64,000 nucleotides of DNA from Paenibacillus sp. sptzw28 (GTDB lineage Bacteria > Bacillota > Bacilli > Paenibacillales > Paenibacillaceae): the NCBI RefSeq assembly GCF_019550795.1, contig NZ_CP080545.1:1383501-1447500 (forward strand), written 5' to 3'. The notes beneath the pieces are model-generated. The model ran no database searches. It was not told the DNA's origin and saw only the letters and a list, made by a program, of their open reading frames with translations. This document shows positions 42,386-51,141 of the stretch, in pieces. Every line of letters begins with the position of its first letter. The stretch's first letter is position 1. Made by a program: the position numbers and the translations under genes.

Positions 42386-43144
42386 TCAGGACAGAAGAAA
42401 TTTTTTAACAACCGGAGCCAGTACAGGAGCTACAATGTGATGGCTTTGACCCTCCAAACATAGGTGCTGCCCTTTGGGAAGAACAGATACTAACAACTCG
42501 GCAGCTTGCTTGAATTTATCGCGCATTTCCTCGGCGGCAACAACAAGAACGGGGACGGAAATACCAGCCAACTCCTCCTGTTTCGGCGGTTCACAAACAA
42601 TCTTAGTATCATAAACTGTCGTGTGCGCAATAGCTTCCAAATATGGCCTGAAGGGCGCATTTCGAAGTTGAACCACGACTTGTTCCGGCATGCCGACGAG
42701 TTGGGATTGGAAGAACTCGACTGCATCGCCGCGACGACCGGCAGATATCAATTCGGTTAGCTGATGGACGAGACGACCGTCGTAACCTTCAACGGGCGGA
42801 TCGTATAGAACAAGTCCGGATAACGGCACTCCTTTTACTGCCGCATGCAGTGCAAGAACTGCGCCGGATGAGTAGCCGAATACGAAAGCCGATCCGCCAA
42901 CTTCTGCAATGAGCGCATTCAAGTCTTCAATCTCCCGTTCGATCGCGTAAGGCAAAGTATCTCCGCTCTCTCCCTTCCCCCTGCGGTCATAATTGATTAC
43001 AGTGAAATCCGGTTCCAGTTGCCCCGCGAGAGGCGCACCGGTCGAACGATCATTAAATGCACCCATCACCAAAATAATCGGGGGTCCGTCCCCTGTGCGA
43101 TCATATTCGATAATCGTGCCGTCTCTGGAAATCACTTTGCTCAT
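42386..43144 (-). CDS. Alpha/beta hydrolase fold protein
   Basis: 252 residues. The nucleophile elbow is GYSSG (Ser near residue 94), the oxyanion region is VMGAFND, and the catalytic His is in EGQSHHIVAP near the end; NYDRRGKGESGD is the usual loop before the nucleophile. It is a small cytoplasmic hydrolase of broad type (esterase, lactonase or dehalogenase-like); the substrate is not evident. GGAGGG precedes the ATG. It is divergent from the HxlR regulator across 262 bp, a common regulator-target pair, and both lie within the IS231-type cassette. The GC content is higher than that of the transposase next to it. Confidence 0.85.
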   Translation of the reverse strand: MSKVISRDGTIIEYDRTGDGPPIILVMGAFNDRSTGAPLAGQLEPDFTVINYDRRGKGESGDTLPYAIEREIEDLNALIAEVGGSAFVFGYSSGAVLALHAAVKGVPLSGLVLYDPPVEGYDGRLVHQLTELISAGRRGDAVEFFQSQLVGMPEQVVVQLRNAPFRPYLEAIAHTTVYDTKIVCEPPKQEELAGISVPVLVVAAEEMRDKFKQAAELLVSVLPKGQHLCLEGQSHHIVAPVLAPVVKKFLLS

Positions 43145-43406
43145 TCAATAGCCCTCCAATATTCCTAATATACTTGATTCCAATTCCTGTCCTACTCCAA
43201 TCTTTACTTCCATACACATTTGAACAACTCTCAAAGTCGCTTCCTTATGAATGAATTACTGCACTCGCACCCATTTTACTATTATTTTAGTAGCTATATT
43301 TTGATGATGTGTTGAAGTTATTATATCATAATAAATGATTAATATTTCTTATGGATTGCTATTTTGATCTATTTCACTTTTAAATAAGTAGTATTATAAT
43401 GTCATT

Positions 43407-43892
43407 ATGAAACATATGAATATGAAATCGCATTGTGCCATTAATTTCAGTTTGGAGATTTTTGGCGATAGTTGGTCGCTATTGATCATTCGGGATATTG
43501 TATTTTCCGGAAAAAGAACCTTCGGAGAGTTCCTCGATTCCGAGGAACATATTTCTCCAAGTGTCCTGGCCAATCGTCTTGCTAACTTGGAGATAAGCGC
43601 CATCTTGGCAAAGAAACCGCATGAAACAGATCATCGAAAGGAGGTTTATTTTCTCACGGAGAAAGGGTTGGATCTTATTCCGATCTTGCTTGAACTGACA
43701 GCTTGGGGAGCAAAATATGACCCGGAGACGTTGGCGTCCCAACAATGGATCGCGGAGGTTCAGGAAGATCGGGAGAGGATTATAAAGCTTATTCGAACTA
43801 CCGTGAAAAGTGGGGGTTCTGTCTGTGCGGGTCCGAATTGTGTTAACGATCAATTGGAAGAGCAGAAATTCGGATCGCTGTATTGGTTTTAA
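43407..43892 (+). CDS. HxlR family transcriptional regulator, possibly leaderless
   Basis: 161 residues. The HxlR winged helix is clear: CAINFSLEIFGDSWSLLIIRDIVFSGKRTFGEF, then ISPSVLANRLANLE and a wing ending REVYFLTEKGLDLIP (residues 10-95). The C-terminal part has Cys residues in SVCAGPNCVND that could be sensory. No ribosome site precedes any of the three possible ATGs; a TATAAT box at 43395-43400 puts transcription start next to ATG 43407, so a leaderless message is likely. It probably controls the divergent hydrolase gene. Confidence 0.82.
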   Translation: MKHMNMKSHCAINFSLEIFGDSWSLLIIRDIVFSGKRTFGEFLDSEEHISPSVLANRLANLEISAILAKKPHETDHRKEVYFLTEKGLDLIPILLELTAWGAKYDPETLASQQWIAEVQEDRERIIKLIRTTVKSGGSVCAGPNCVNDQLEEQKFGSLYWF

Positions 43893-43913
43893 GTAACTAG
43901 GCAGGTTAACGAG

Positions 43914-43948
43914 CAGGGTGGGGATAAACATTTCTCACCCTGTTTTCG
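43914..43948 (+). terminator. Intrinsic terminator after the HxlR gene
   Basis: CAGGGTG and CACCCTG pair around a loop and run into TTTTCG. Confidence 0.6.
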
Positions 43949-44179
43949 TCTGGATTCTCCTGTTTCGATTGAACTTCACTAGTTCCGTGTACAAGGTTAC
44001 CATGAAATGACATATCACCTTTTATGGAAATTATATGTTCGGTAACCATCTGCTTTGCGGGTGGTGTCAGCTTCGCTGGTACTACCACATGCCCAAGGCT
44101 AGATGAAACGATATCCAAACTGGAAAAATAAGATATCCTTTCTATATCAAGCATGATTCCATAGAAAGGATGGTTTGTC

Positions 44180-45617
44180 ATGAATTCTATTCCACTTTCT
44201 ATCAGCGAAGAAATGCAGCTACTAGCCCAAGAATTACAACATCATTTTTCTCCTATCCAGCTCGAAGAGCTCACTAGAAAAGCTGGCTTCGTCCAACGTA
44301 AAAGCAAATATACCGCACAGGATTTGGTTTCCTTATGTGTTTTTTTAAACGAACAGGTCTCTGTGACTCTTCTCATACGATTATGCGGCCAACTCGATGC
44401 CTCCAATCATCTTTCGATGAGCTCAGAAGGGCTGAACCAACGGTTCAATCCTTCTGCAGTAGCCTTTCTTCAATCGCTTTTTTCAATGCTTCTCCAAGAA
44501 AAAATCATGGCTTCTTTCTCGCTGCCTTGTGAATGTAACTCCTATTTTCATCGAATTCGTCTTCTGGACTCGACGGTGTTTCAACTTCCAGATCCCTATG
44601 CTCACCGTTACCACGGATCCGGAGGAAGTTCTCATACGGCTGGCATGAAAATTCAACTCGAATACGAACTGAAAAGCGGAGAATTTTTACAAGTGGATGT
44701 CGGTCCCGGAAAAAATAACGACGGCTTATACGGCAAAAAACGAGCGCAAACGGTAGAAAAGAACGATCTTTGTATTCGAGATTTGGGCTACTTTTGTTTA
44801 GTTGATTTCGAAGAAATGGAGCGACGAGGAGCTTTTTACCTTTCACGATTAAAATTGAATATCCGCGTATATGAAAAGAATGAAGAAGTGGAACAGTTCA
44901 AAGATGGCAAGGTAAAAAAGCAATCGTTGTACAAAGAAATCGATTTGGAAGCCATCATGAATCGCCTTCAACCCGGAGAAATCATAGAACTTCGGGAAGT
45001 GTATCTCGGTCGCACAAAAAATTCCGCACACGGCTTCTCTTATATAAACTCACAGTGGAACAGACTCAAAAACGGCTTATGATACGACAGAAACAGGAGA
45101 AAAAGAAAAATATCACCTACAAAGAGCGAACAAAGCGTTTAAGTGCCATCAATATCTACATGACCAATACCCCTGACATCTACTTGAAAAAAGAGCATAT
45201 CCACGAGTTGTATTCTCTACGCTGGCAAATCGAGATTTTATTTAAAACGTGGAAATCCATCTTCCATATCGACCGGTGCAAGCCCATCAAAACCGAACGC
45301 TTTGAATGTCATGTATACGGGCAGTTAATCGCCAGTTTGCTTAGTTCTTCTCTCATGTTTCAAATGCGTAGGCTTCTGCTGATGAAGAAAAGAAAGAAGC
45401 CAGCGAATTCAAAGTGATCTGCATCGTCAAAGAATATTTTCTTTCCCTTCACGATGCCATGAAAAAGCAAGAACAGGATGTCGGACAGGTTCTTGTCCAG
45501 ATCTTTCGAATGATTGAAAAGAATGGACGCAAGTCCCATCGATATGAGAAGAAAACGGTGTTTGATATCCTGAGTGTGGTCTATGAGTGTACACAGAAAT
45601 CTCGACCTGTTGTTTAG
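44180..45617 (+). pseudogene. IS231-like (IS4 family) transposase in three frames
   Basis: Frames 44180-45015, about 45018-45405 and 45400-45617 together give the full IS231 transposase of about 478 residues. Conserved blocks are RIRLLDSTVFQLPDP (first Asp), KNDLCIRDLGYF (second Asp), IYMTNTPDIYL and the YREK-like YSLRWQIEILFKTWKS, and NGRKSHRYEKKTVFDI at the end. Each junction is a -1 shift in an A-rich run: CACAAAAAATT near 45016 and AAGAAAAGAAAGAAG near 45395. Some IS231 members also have split frames. It may be a pseudogene or rely on frameshifting; the element's clean target duplication shows it moved not long ago. Confidence 0.85.
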
Positions 45618-45853
45618 AAATTGAACTTAAAAAAAGAAAGCCTGTCAAGGCTTATTTAGGTCTGCACGAAATTCTGTTTAGAGCTTAATTGGATCAGACT
45701 CAAGTGAAACGGATAAAAGATATCCGTATCTTTGTTCTTAGCTTGATGGGCATGTGGCGGGACCCCTTTGTCCCAGTAATTTTCGGACTCATAAACGTAT
45801 GTAATGCCATTTTATTTGTTTTTCAAATAAATGAGCGGCATACCATCTCCCCG

Positions 45854-45953
45854 TTCCACGTTATAATTATAACGTGGAATGGGGAATGTTGGCAGGGTAT
45901 AAGTAGCTAAAAACAGCATCGTACCTGAATCCCCGCGAAATTATAACGTGGAA
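45854..45953. repeat. 26-bp perfect palindrome and a third copy of its half-site
   Basis: TTCCACGTTATAAT and ATTATAACGTGGAA overlap into a perfect palindrome at 45854-45879, extended by CCCC/GGGG. ATTATAACGTGGAA recurs at 45940-45953, ending two bases before the GH5 gene's last base. No T-run follows on the minus strand, so it is not a simple terminator. Confidence 0.75.
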
Positions 45954-45954
45954 T

Positions 45955-47670
45955 TTATAGGATTCGTGTAATTTCGCTCGTGACGCTCGTGCCGATCTTC
46001 GTAATCGTATACTCGATGATGGCGCCGCTCCAGAAGTGGAACTTCAGAATGACCGGCGAGCCATCGTTCACATCATTGAAGAATTCCTGTGTAAGAGAGA
46101 TTTCATTCGCAGCATAAGATGGTTTGAAAGTCCGGCCATACTGCTTGAACGAAGTCCAGTTATGCGGGCCGGCGTTGCCCCCTGCAGCGTACACGGCCTC
46201 CATCGTGGCTAGGCGGTCGCCGTTGAAGGCAGTCGGAATCGCAAAATCTGCGGTGGTGCCCACCACGCTTTGCAGCACCGGCGTGTCTTGGTACAAGACA
46301 TGGAAGGTCCAATCGGCGCCCTTGTTGAATTGGGCTTTCAATACGGCTACCTCGCCGAGTTCGGCGGATTCGGTCAGCCCAGATAGAAAGCTTGCTTTGA
46401 GGGTCAAGTCTTCGCCGTTCAACACAAAGTCCCTGCCTTCCATCAATGCGACGTTTCCGAGTTTGATGCCGATCAGAACATTGCCGTTCAAGTGCAAGGG
46501 CACTACGGTGTCCTGGATCGGCGCGTTTTTCTTGATAAAGATCAGATCGGATTCGCCAGTAGAAGAGCGGCCATTCAAGCTGGCCATAATCTGATTGTAA
46601 AGCTCCGGATCGTTCCACTGAAGCGTTCTGCGGTCAAAACGCCCGCCGTTGTCCCACAGCATAAGGGCAAGTTTGTTCTCTACGGCTTTAGAGGTGAAAT
46701 ACTCGATAAACTTCAACATCTCGCCATGCTCGGGAACACCTTCGCTGGCATCCCAGCCGAGCAGTCCGTATTCGCCTACGATAACGGGAATTCCTTTCGA
46801 TACAAACGCATTAGATACATTGTCAATCAATGTATCGACATCCTTAATGGTGTCGGCCTCGAGCTTCGGGTAGCCCGCAATATTCACGCTGAACGGCCAG
46901 AAGCCGTAAAAATGAACGGTTGTGATCAAATTCCGATCGTTCAGCTTGGCAATCGTGCTTGCAAGCGAATCCACACGCACTTTCTCGTGATTGCAGTATA
47001 ACGTCGGCAGCACAAGCGGACGATAGGCATTTGCGCCTCCCGACGCTCTTATAAGATGGACGAAGGTTGTGTTGATCTCATCAAGAAATGCGAGCTGCGT
47101 CGTGATATCAACGTTTAAAAATTCCGGTTCGTTGATGCTTTCGAACATCAGTTTGTTGGAATGATTCTTGAAGCGGTCGGCGATTTGCGTCCATACCGCG
47201 GTATATCGGGCCAATACTTCGTCATGATTCGTTGGCATCGTTCTGAGCCACATCCAAGCGTCGTGGTGAACGTTGATCATGACATACAGACCTTCTTCGA
47301 GCGACCAGTCGACGACTTGCTGAACCCGGTCCATCCAGTCAGGATTGATCGTATAATCCGGTGCGTCGCCCATCCGCCCGCTCCATGTAATCGGAATGCG
47401 GATGCTTTTGAAGCCCTGATTTTTAATTTCTTTAATGAATTCTTTGGTAACGATTGGGTTGCCCCAGGACGTCTCGTCACCATTATTTGGAGCATTCGTA
47501 TTAAATGAATCAAAAGTATTGCCCAGGTTCCATCCGGGCTGCATTGCACTGACATAAGACTGCATTTTGCTTTGTTTCGGGGAAGCAGCGGCCGAGCCGA
47601 CGGATGAACACAAAGCCATCAGAAGGGCAACTACCACAAAGACGGATAGGTAGGATCTTGTTGCGCGCAT
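45955..47670 (-). CDS. Secreted GH5 endoglucanase-type enzyme with a CBM X2 module
   Basis: 571 residues. Signal peptide (residues 1-29, ending GSAAA), GH5 catalytic domain at about 35-360 with GWNLGNTFDS, RIPITW, NVHHD, the acid/base Glu in FESINEPEF and the nucleophile Glu in PVIVGEYGLLG. An X2 module follows (IQDTVVPLHLNGNVLIGIKLGNVALMEGRDF, residues 385-460) and a last domain of about 100 residues that I cannot name (HNWTSFKQYGRTFKPSYAANEISLTQEFF). GH5 enzymes with X2 cut beta-glucans, cellulose or mannan outside the cell. AAAGGAG precedes the ATG. A conserved upstream block is shared with the AraC gene at 56115. Confidence 0.92.
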   Translation of the reverse strand: MRATRSYLSVFVVVALLMALCSSVGSAAASPKQSKMQSYVSAMQPGWNLGNTFDSFNTNAPNNGDETSWGNPIVTKEFIKEIKNQGFKSIRIPITWSGRMGDAPDYTINPDWMDRVQQVVDWSLEEGLYVMINVHHDAWMWLRTMPTNHDEVLARYTAVWTQIADRFKNHSNKLMFESINEPEFLNVDITTQLAFLDEINTTFVHLIRASGGANAYRPLVLPTLYCNHEKVRVDSLASTIAKLNDRNLITTVHFYGFWPFSVNIAGYPKLEADTIKDVDTLIDNVSNAFVSKGIPVIVGEYGLLGWDASEGVPEHGEMLKFIEYFTSKAVENKLALMLWDNGGRFDRRTLQWNDPELYNQIMASLNGRSSTGESDLIFIKKNAPIQDTVVPLHLNGNVLIGIKLGNVALMEGRDFVLNGEDLTLKASFLSGLTESAELGEVAVLKAQFNKGADWTFHVLYQDTPVLQSVVGTTADFAIPTAFNGDRLATMEAVYAAGGNAGPHNWTSFKQYGRTFKPSYAANEISLTQEFFNDVNDGSPVILKFHFWSGAIIEYTITKIGTSVTSEITRIL

Positions 47671-47773
47671 TGAAATTCTCCTTTAGTTTCATAATTTGCC
47701 ATTTGTCCTGTACAATCTAGCCGGGCTGCATCGCGATCACTTACTTCTGCCACACTACCTCCTTATTGGACGA

Positions 47774-47880
47774 TATGTAAGCGTTAACAATTTTATTGTA
47801 ACAGTGCGAAGTTGCTGATTCTACAACCAAAAATGTACTAAAAATCATATAAAAAATCAATTTTTCGACAAACTACTGTA
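47774..47880 (-). promoter_or_regulatory. Conserved promoter block of the GH5 gene
   Basis: On the minus strand the block contains TTTTTAGTACATTTTTGGTT, then GTAGAATCA, CGCACTG and a -10-like TACAAT. The same order with few changes occurs at 57090-57175 before the AraC gene. The element is about 105-210 nt upstream of the GH5 start and is a likely AraC-protein binding site. Confidence 0.6.
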
Positions 47881-48050
47881 TACTATCGGTTGCTATTCGG
47901 CTAATTCTCGCTAAGACAGATGAGAGAATCGGAATGATGCCATCTATCTAGTCCCCTAGGAGACTTGGACAGTTACACCCCTTACTCAGATACAATAATA
48001 TTGAGGCATGGGAGAGTCAGAAGCTAAAGAAGCTCTTTGCTGAGCAAGCC

Positions 48051-48314
48051 TTAGAGAGGGACATGTTCCTGTATTTGTGGAGGGAATGGATAGTTCTGGA
48101 CTTGTAAAAGCGGTACATATTCCGCATGTCCGCTGTAAACAATCAACATCGCCATTGATTGTAAAATTCGCTTCGAGACTAAGCGAGTGCCTTTCATATC
48201 GAAATATGTCAGCGTAGCTGTATCCTTCCCTTCTTCAATCAGAATGGATAATATAGCTGTAGCAATTTCTTCTCTTTTAGGAGGGGCTGGGAGATTGAAT
48301 GAAGCTCTGATCAA
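48051..48314 (-). other. Open frame, possible gene fragment
   Basis: An 87-codon minus-strand frame that stays open for another 13 codons upstream. Its codon choice looks coding (REEIATAILSILIEEGKDTATL...), but there is no ribosome site or recognised family. The rest of the 950-bp gap between the GH5 and CE2 genes has only the promoter block and the hairpin listed separately. Confidence 0.3.
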
Positions 48315-48439
48315 GAATAATGTCGAAAATTCTTTCTTTGGGGAAGCACTGTGAACTTACTGATCACAGTGCTTATTTTGTAAAACTATCAGAAAGTATA
48401 AGATTGAGAGGTCCTTATGCTCATCTGATAGCTCGATAC

Positions 48440-48478
48440 AAACGTGTGCCGCCGTCCCAAGGACGGCGGCCTACGTTT
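48440..48478 (+). other. Strong GC-rich hairpin upstream of the CE2 gene
   Basis: GCCGCCGTCC, loop CAA, GGACGGCGGC (48448-48470) is perfect; AAACGT and ACGTTT add six pairs outside a 2x2 internal loop. TACTT follows. It may terminate transcription or be part of a leader. Confidence 0.55.
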
Positions 48479-48565
48479 TACTTGCCGCAAAAAACGTTTA
48501 GGTCTTTCGTCTCTTTCGTGCTATTTTATGTCCAGAATATCAAGGTTTACAATCGAGCTGTATCA

Positions 48566-48593
48566 TATAATTTTCTAAAAGTATGCGCTTTCA
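48566..48593 (+). promoter_or_regulatory. TATAAT box and cre-like site of the CE2 gene
   Basis: TATAAT at 48566-48571 is followed at 48580-48593 by a sequence whose complement TGAAAGCGCATACT matches the CcpA consensus at 12 of 14 positions. A site just after the -10 box would give catabolite repression. No clear -35. Confidence 0.5.
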
Positions 48594-48626
48594 TAAAAGA
48601 AAACGATTAGATTAGGAGACATCAAG

Positions 48627-50243
48627 ATGAAAACAAGGAAAAAGTCGTTTCACTTCATCAAACAAATCATTTCTTTATGCATGTCCGTTTCACTTCTGCT
48701 GATGTGCGCGCTTACCGCTACAGCTGCTGACGGCAATCCTAATCGGCCTCCCTCGAATGAGGGCACCATTCAACTTGAAGCCGAACAAGCTAAGCTGTCT
48801 GGCGGGGTTAAGGTTAATACCAATCATCCAGGATACACGGGCAGCGGCTTTCTGGATGGATACTGGAACTATGGAGGAACAGCGACTTTTACCGTTAACG
48901 TTCCGGCTGCAGGGAACTACAATGTAACCGCACGTTACGGCAATGCCGCTTTTAATCCGGCTACAGTGAGCCTTATTGTGAATGGAACGAAAATCAAGCA
49001 GACAAGCTTGCCTATGCTTGCGAACTGGGATACATGGGGCATTCAAACGGAAACGGTGACATTAAAAGCCGGCGTCAATAAGATCGCTTACAAATATGAC
49101 AATGGTGATACGGGAAACATTACCCTTGATCATATTCGGATTTATCCTACACCACCACCTGCACCAATTGAAGCGCCGCAGGGAGATCAATTATTTAAAG
49201 CAGATGAGGACTTCGTAAAGCCAATCGGCAGGACCGTTTTCTATAATGACACGCTTTGGTTGGCATTGTCCGGCAGCGGGGCGGAGTTCAAGTTTAGGGG
49301 CACAAAGGCGCAAATTACGATAAAAGGCGACCAGGTTGCGTCGGGGCTGACCGATTATGCAAGGATCGGCATTTATGCCAACGGAGTACGAGTCGTAGAC
49401 GATTTATTAAATCAGTCTCAGAAGACTTACACCGTATTTGAAAGTGCTACCGAACAGGATGTCGTCATTCGGATCGTCAAGCTGTCGGAGGCGATGAGGT
49501 CTACCGCAGGAATCCAGGAGATTCGCGTTAATTCTGTGGATGGGATTCACCCGACGCAGGGCTTGGCTCATAAGATCGAGATCATCGGCGATTCGATCAC
49601 GACAGGCTACGGGGTTGATGATGTGTCGATGATGAACTGGTATTCCACTGCGAAACAAGATGTGACCAAAACCTATGCATATAAAACGGCAGCTGCACTC
49701 CAGGCCGACCACAGCATAGTTGCCTACAGCGGTCATGGCATCGTCTCTGGCTATACCGGTGATGGTGTGAAGAACACCGGGCTGCTGGTTCCGAATATTT
49801 ATGAAATCATTGCCAGATCTGCCGGCCGTATTGACGGGAATCTGGATGTCAACAACTCACCATGGGACTTTAACAAATTCGTACCTGATCTAATTGTTAT
49901 AAATCTTGGGACGAACGACTATTCGTATACGAAAGATGATCCGGTGAAGCAGGCTGAGTACAGAGATGCCTATGTCGAATTCCTGAAGCAGGTTCGATCG
50001 CGTAACGCGAATGCGCATTTGATGTGCACCCTGGGCATAATGGGGGATGATCTATATCCGATGGTGGAGCAAGCAGTCGCAGCTTATTCGAATGAAACCG
50101 GCGATACTAATATTTCGGCTATGAAGTTTGACGTTCAATTATGGGAAGACGGCTTCGGTGCAGATTGGCATCCGTCGGAAGCAACCCATACCAAAGCTGC
50201 AAACAAGCTAATTGCCAATATTAAAGCAGTGATGGGATGGTAG
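48627..50243 (+). CDS. Secreted carbohydrate esterase family 2 protein with N-terminal CBM
   Basis: 538 residues. Signal peptide (1-36), a CBM6/CBM35-like module at about 45-175 (IQLEAEQAKLSGGVKV, GGTATFTVNVPAAGNYNVTARYG, GNITLDHIRIYP), then the CE2 two-part enzyme. This is a jelly-roll at about 185-310 and an SGNH hydrolase with the Ser in EIIGDSITTGYGVD, Asn in NLGTNDYS and His in DWHPSEATH. CE2 enzymes remove acetyl groups from xylan or glucomannan and in Clostridium can be fused to GH5. Here the esterase gene is divergent from a GH5 gene, fitting joint attack on acetylated mannan or xylan. AGGAGA precedes the ATG. Confidence 0.9.
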   Translation: MKTRKKSFHFIKQIISLCMSVSLLLMCALTATAADGNPNRPPSNEGTIQLEAEQAKLSGGVKVNTNHPGYTGSGFLDGYWNYGGTATFTVNVPAAGNYNVTARYGNAAFNPATVSLIVNGTKIKQTSLPMLANWDTWGIQTETVTLKAGVNKIAYKYDNGDTGNITLDHIRIYPTPPPAPIEAPQGDQLFKADEDFVKPIGRTVFYNDTLWLALSGSGAEFKFRGTKAQITIKGDQVASGLTDYARIGIYANGVRVVDDLLNQSQKTYTVFESATEQDVVIRIVKLSEAMRSTAGIQEIRVNSVDGIHPTQGLAHKIEIIGDSITTGYGVDDVSMMNWYSTAKQDVTKTYAYKTAAALQADHSIVAYSGHGIVSGYTGDGVKNTGLLVPNIYEIIARSAGRIDGNLDVNNSPWDFNKFVPDLIVINLGTNDYSYTKDDPVKQAEYRDAYVEFLKQVRSRNANAHLMCTLGIMGDDLYPMVEQAVAAYSNETGDTNISAMKFDVQLWEDGFGADWHPSEATHTKAANKLIANIKAVMGW

Positions 50244-50327
50244 GATCGGCAGTTTCATGCAGTTGGTGTAATGGAATAGATGACGAACGTAATATCTGGG
50301 ATGCGCTGTAGCGGACTGTAGGATACC

Positions 50328-50357
50328 TTCAACCGAAATGGTTGGGGGTTTTCTCTT
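50328..50357 (+). terminator. Weak intrinsic terminator after the CE2 gene
   Basis: CAACC, loop GAAAT, GGTTG, then GGGGTTTTCTC. Stem of five pairs only. Confidence 0.35.
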
Positions 50358-50574
50358 GTGAAAGTGTTGTAAAGTTGGCTATTTGCTGCTCCATTCTGAT
50401 AGCTCCTCGTAATCCGCCAAAGATCCAATTGGTATTAGGTATTCGGGCCACCATAAACTCCAACATTTCCACACGAGCAGAATTTAAATTCATGTACATT
50501 TTTAGATTCAATTCAATCACTGCTAAACAGTGCTTACAGCGAATGCTGTTCTTTACTATTTGCCTTCTAGTCAT
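50329..50574 (-). pseudogene. Small zinc-ribbon-like protein gene with a frameshift
   Basis: The frame begins MTRRQIVKNSIRCKHCLAVIE, then shifts. In the alternative frame it continues ESKNVHEFKFCSCGNVGVYGG, giving the Cys-x2-Cys ... Cys-x-Cys pattern of short zinc-ribbon proteins common in Firmicutes. The cause looks like a 5-bp tandem duplication (ATTGA ATTGA) near 50510. A stop follows GGPNT in the restored frame. No function known. Confidence 0.55.
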
Positions 50575-50790
50575 ACAACAATTCCAATGTATTTATACTC
50601 AGACATTATGCCATGAGTTATTCCGAAGGGTAAACCTAAATATGAGCAATATATTCTGTAGCTAATAAGCGGCCTTTTTTTGTTAAGTTGTCGGAGAATT
50701 GCCAATCGTTTGATTCTTAATGAATTTGACGGTTAAATCTTTATTGGTTTGCAAAGAAGTCATACTATAGAAATTCCTTCTAATCCAGAA

Positions 50791-50892
50791 ATGCCAGGAT
50801 TATTTACAAATCCATTTAAGATCTTATTTTTATTGATTGGTATTACTTTATTAATAATTGGGTTCAGGAAAAAAATGAAATCCATTAAATAA
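50791..50892 (+). pseudogene. C-terminal piece of a small membrane protein
   Basis: 33 codons (MPGLFTNPFKILFLLIGITLLIIGFRKK) with one membrane segment; the frame is open further upstream without a start. GCTAACGGATAAC follows the stop, as after other small genes here. The rest of 50575-51093 shows nothing clear. Confidence 0.35.
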
Positions 50893-51093
50893 TAAAGCTA
50901 ACGGATAACTATTGCGTAATAAACACGAGCGGGGCGTTCGTTTTTCTGCAAATTGAATCTACTAACACCTACAGGAATGTTAACGGGCAGTTTAACGCAA
51001 ACGTGCCTGTTCAATTTACGATACGGATCACCTTTATGTATCTAAGCACAAAGTGCAGTTTGACCACAAAATATACATCAGTTTATATAAGAC

Positions 51094-51126
51094 AAAACCA
51101 CTCCTGACAATGGAGTGGTTTCTTTA
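51094..51126. terminator. Bidirectional intrinsic terminator
   Basis: AAACCACTCC and GGAGTGGTTT pair perfectly around TGACAAT; T- and A-runs on the two sides. Confidence 0.8.
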
Positions 51127-51141
51127 ATAGAACTATCTCTT

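Larger units (their letters stand above)
42095..45754 (+). mobile_element. IS231-type mobile cassette, 3660 bp, carrying a hydrolase and an HxlR regulator
   Basis: The left end CATGCCCATCAAGCTAAGAA (42095-42114) and the right end (45735-45754) are perfect 20-bp inverted repeats. The 11-bp direct repeat TGGCGGGACCC flanks both sides (42084-42094 and 45755-45765). This proves movement as one unit. Inside are an alpha/beta hydrolase (minus), an HxlR regulator (plus) and an IS231-like transposase (plus). A decayed internal end (CATGCCCAAGGCTAG at 44088) precedes the transposase, where the end of a simple IS would be. The plan recalls mobile insertion cassettes (MIC231) of Bacillus, but here the transposase is on board. 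Confidence 0.88.

Noticed and set aside
43945..44085. Minus-strand frame that looks partly coding in front of the transposase
   Set aside because: It runs into the IS left end and has no start of its own; at most an old gene tail (KGDMSFHGNLVHG), not supportable as a feature.
33405..45754. One very large composite transposon from the IS231 remnant at 33405 to the right end at 45754
   Set aside because: The flank left of 33405 (GGGGCCCTGCCG) does not match TGGCGGGACCC, whereas the flank at 42084 matches perfectly.
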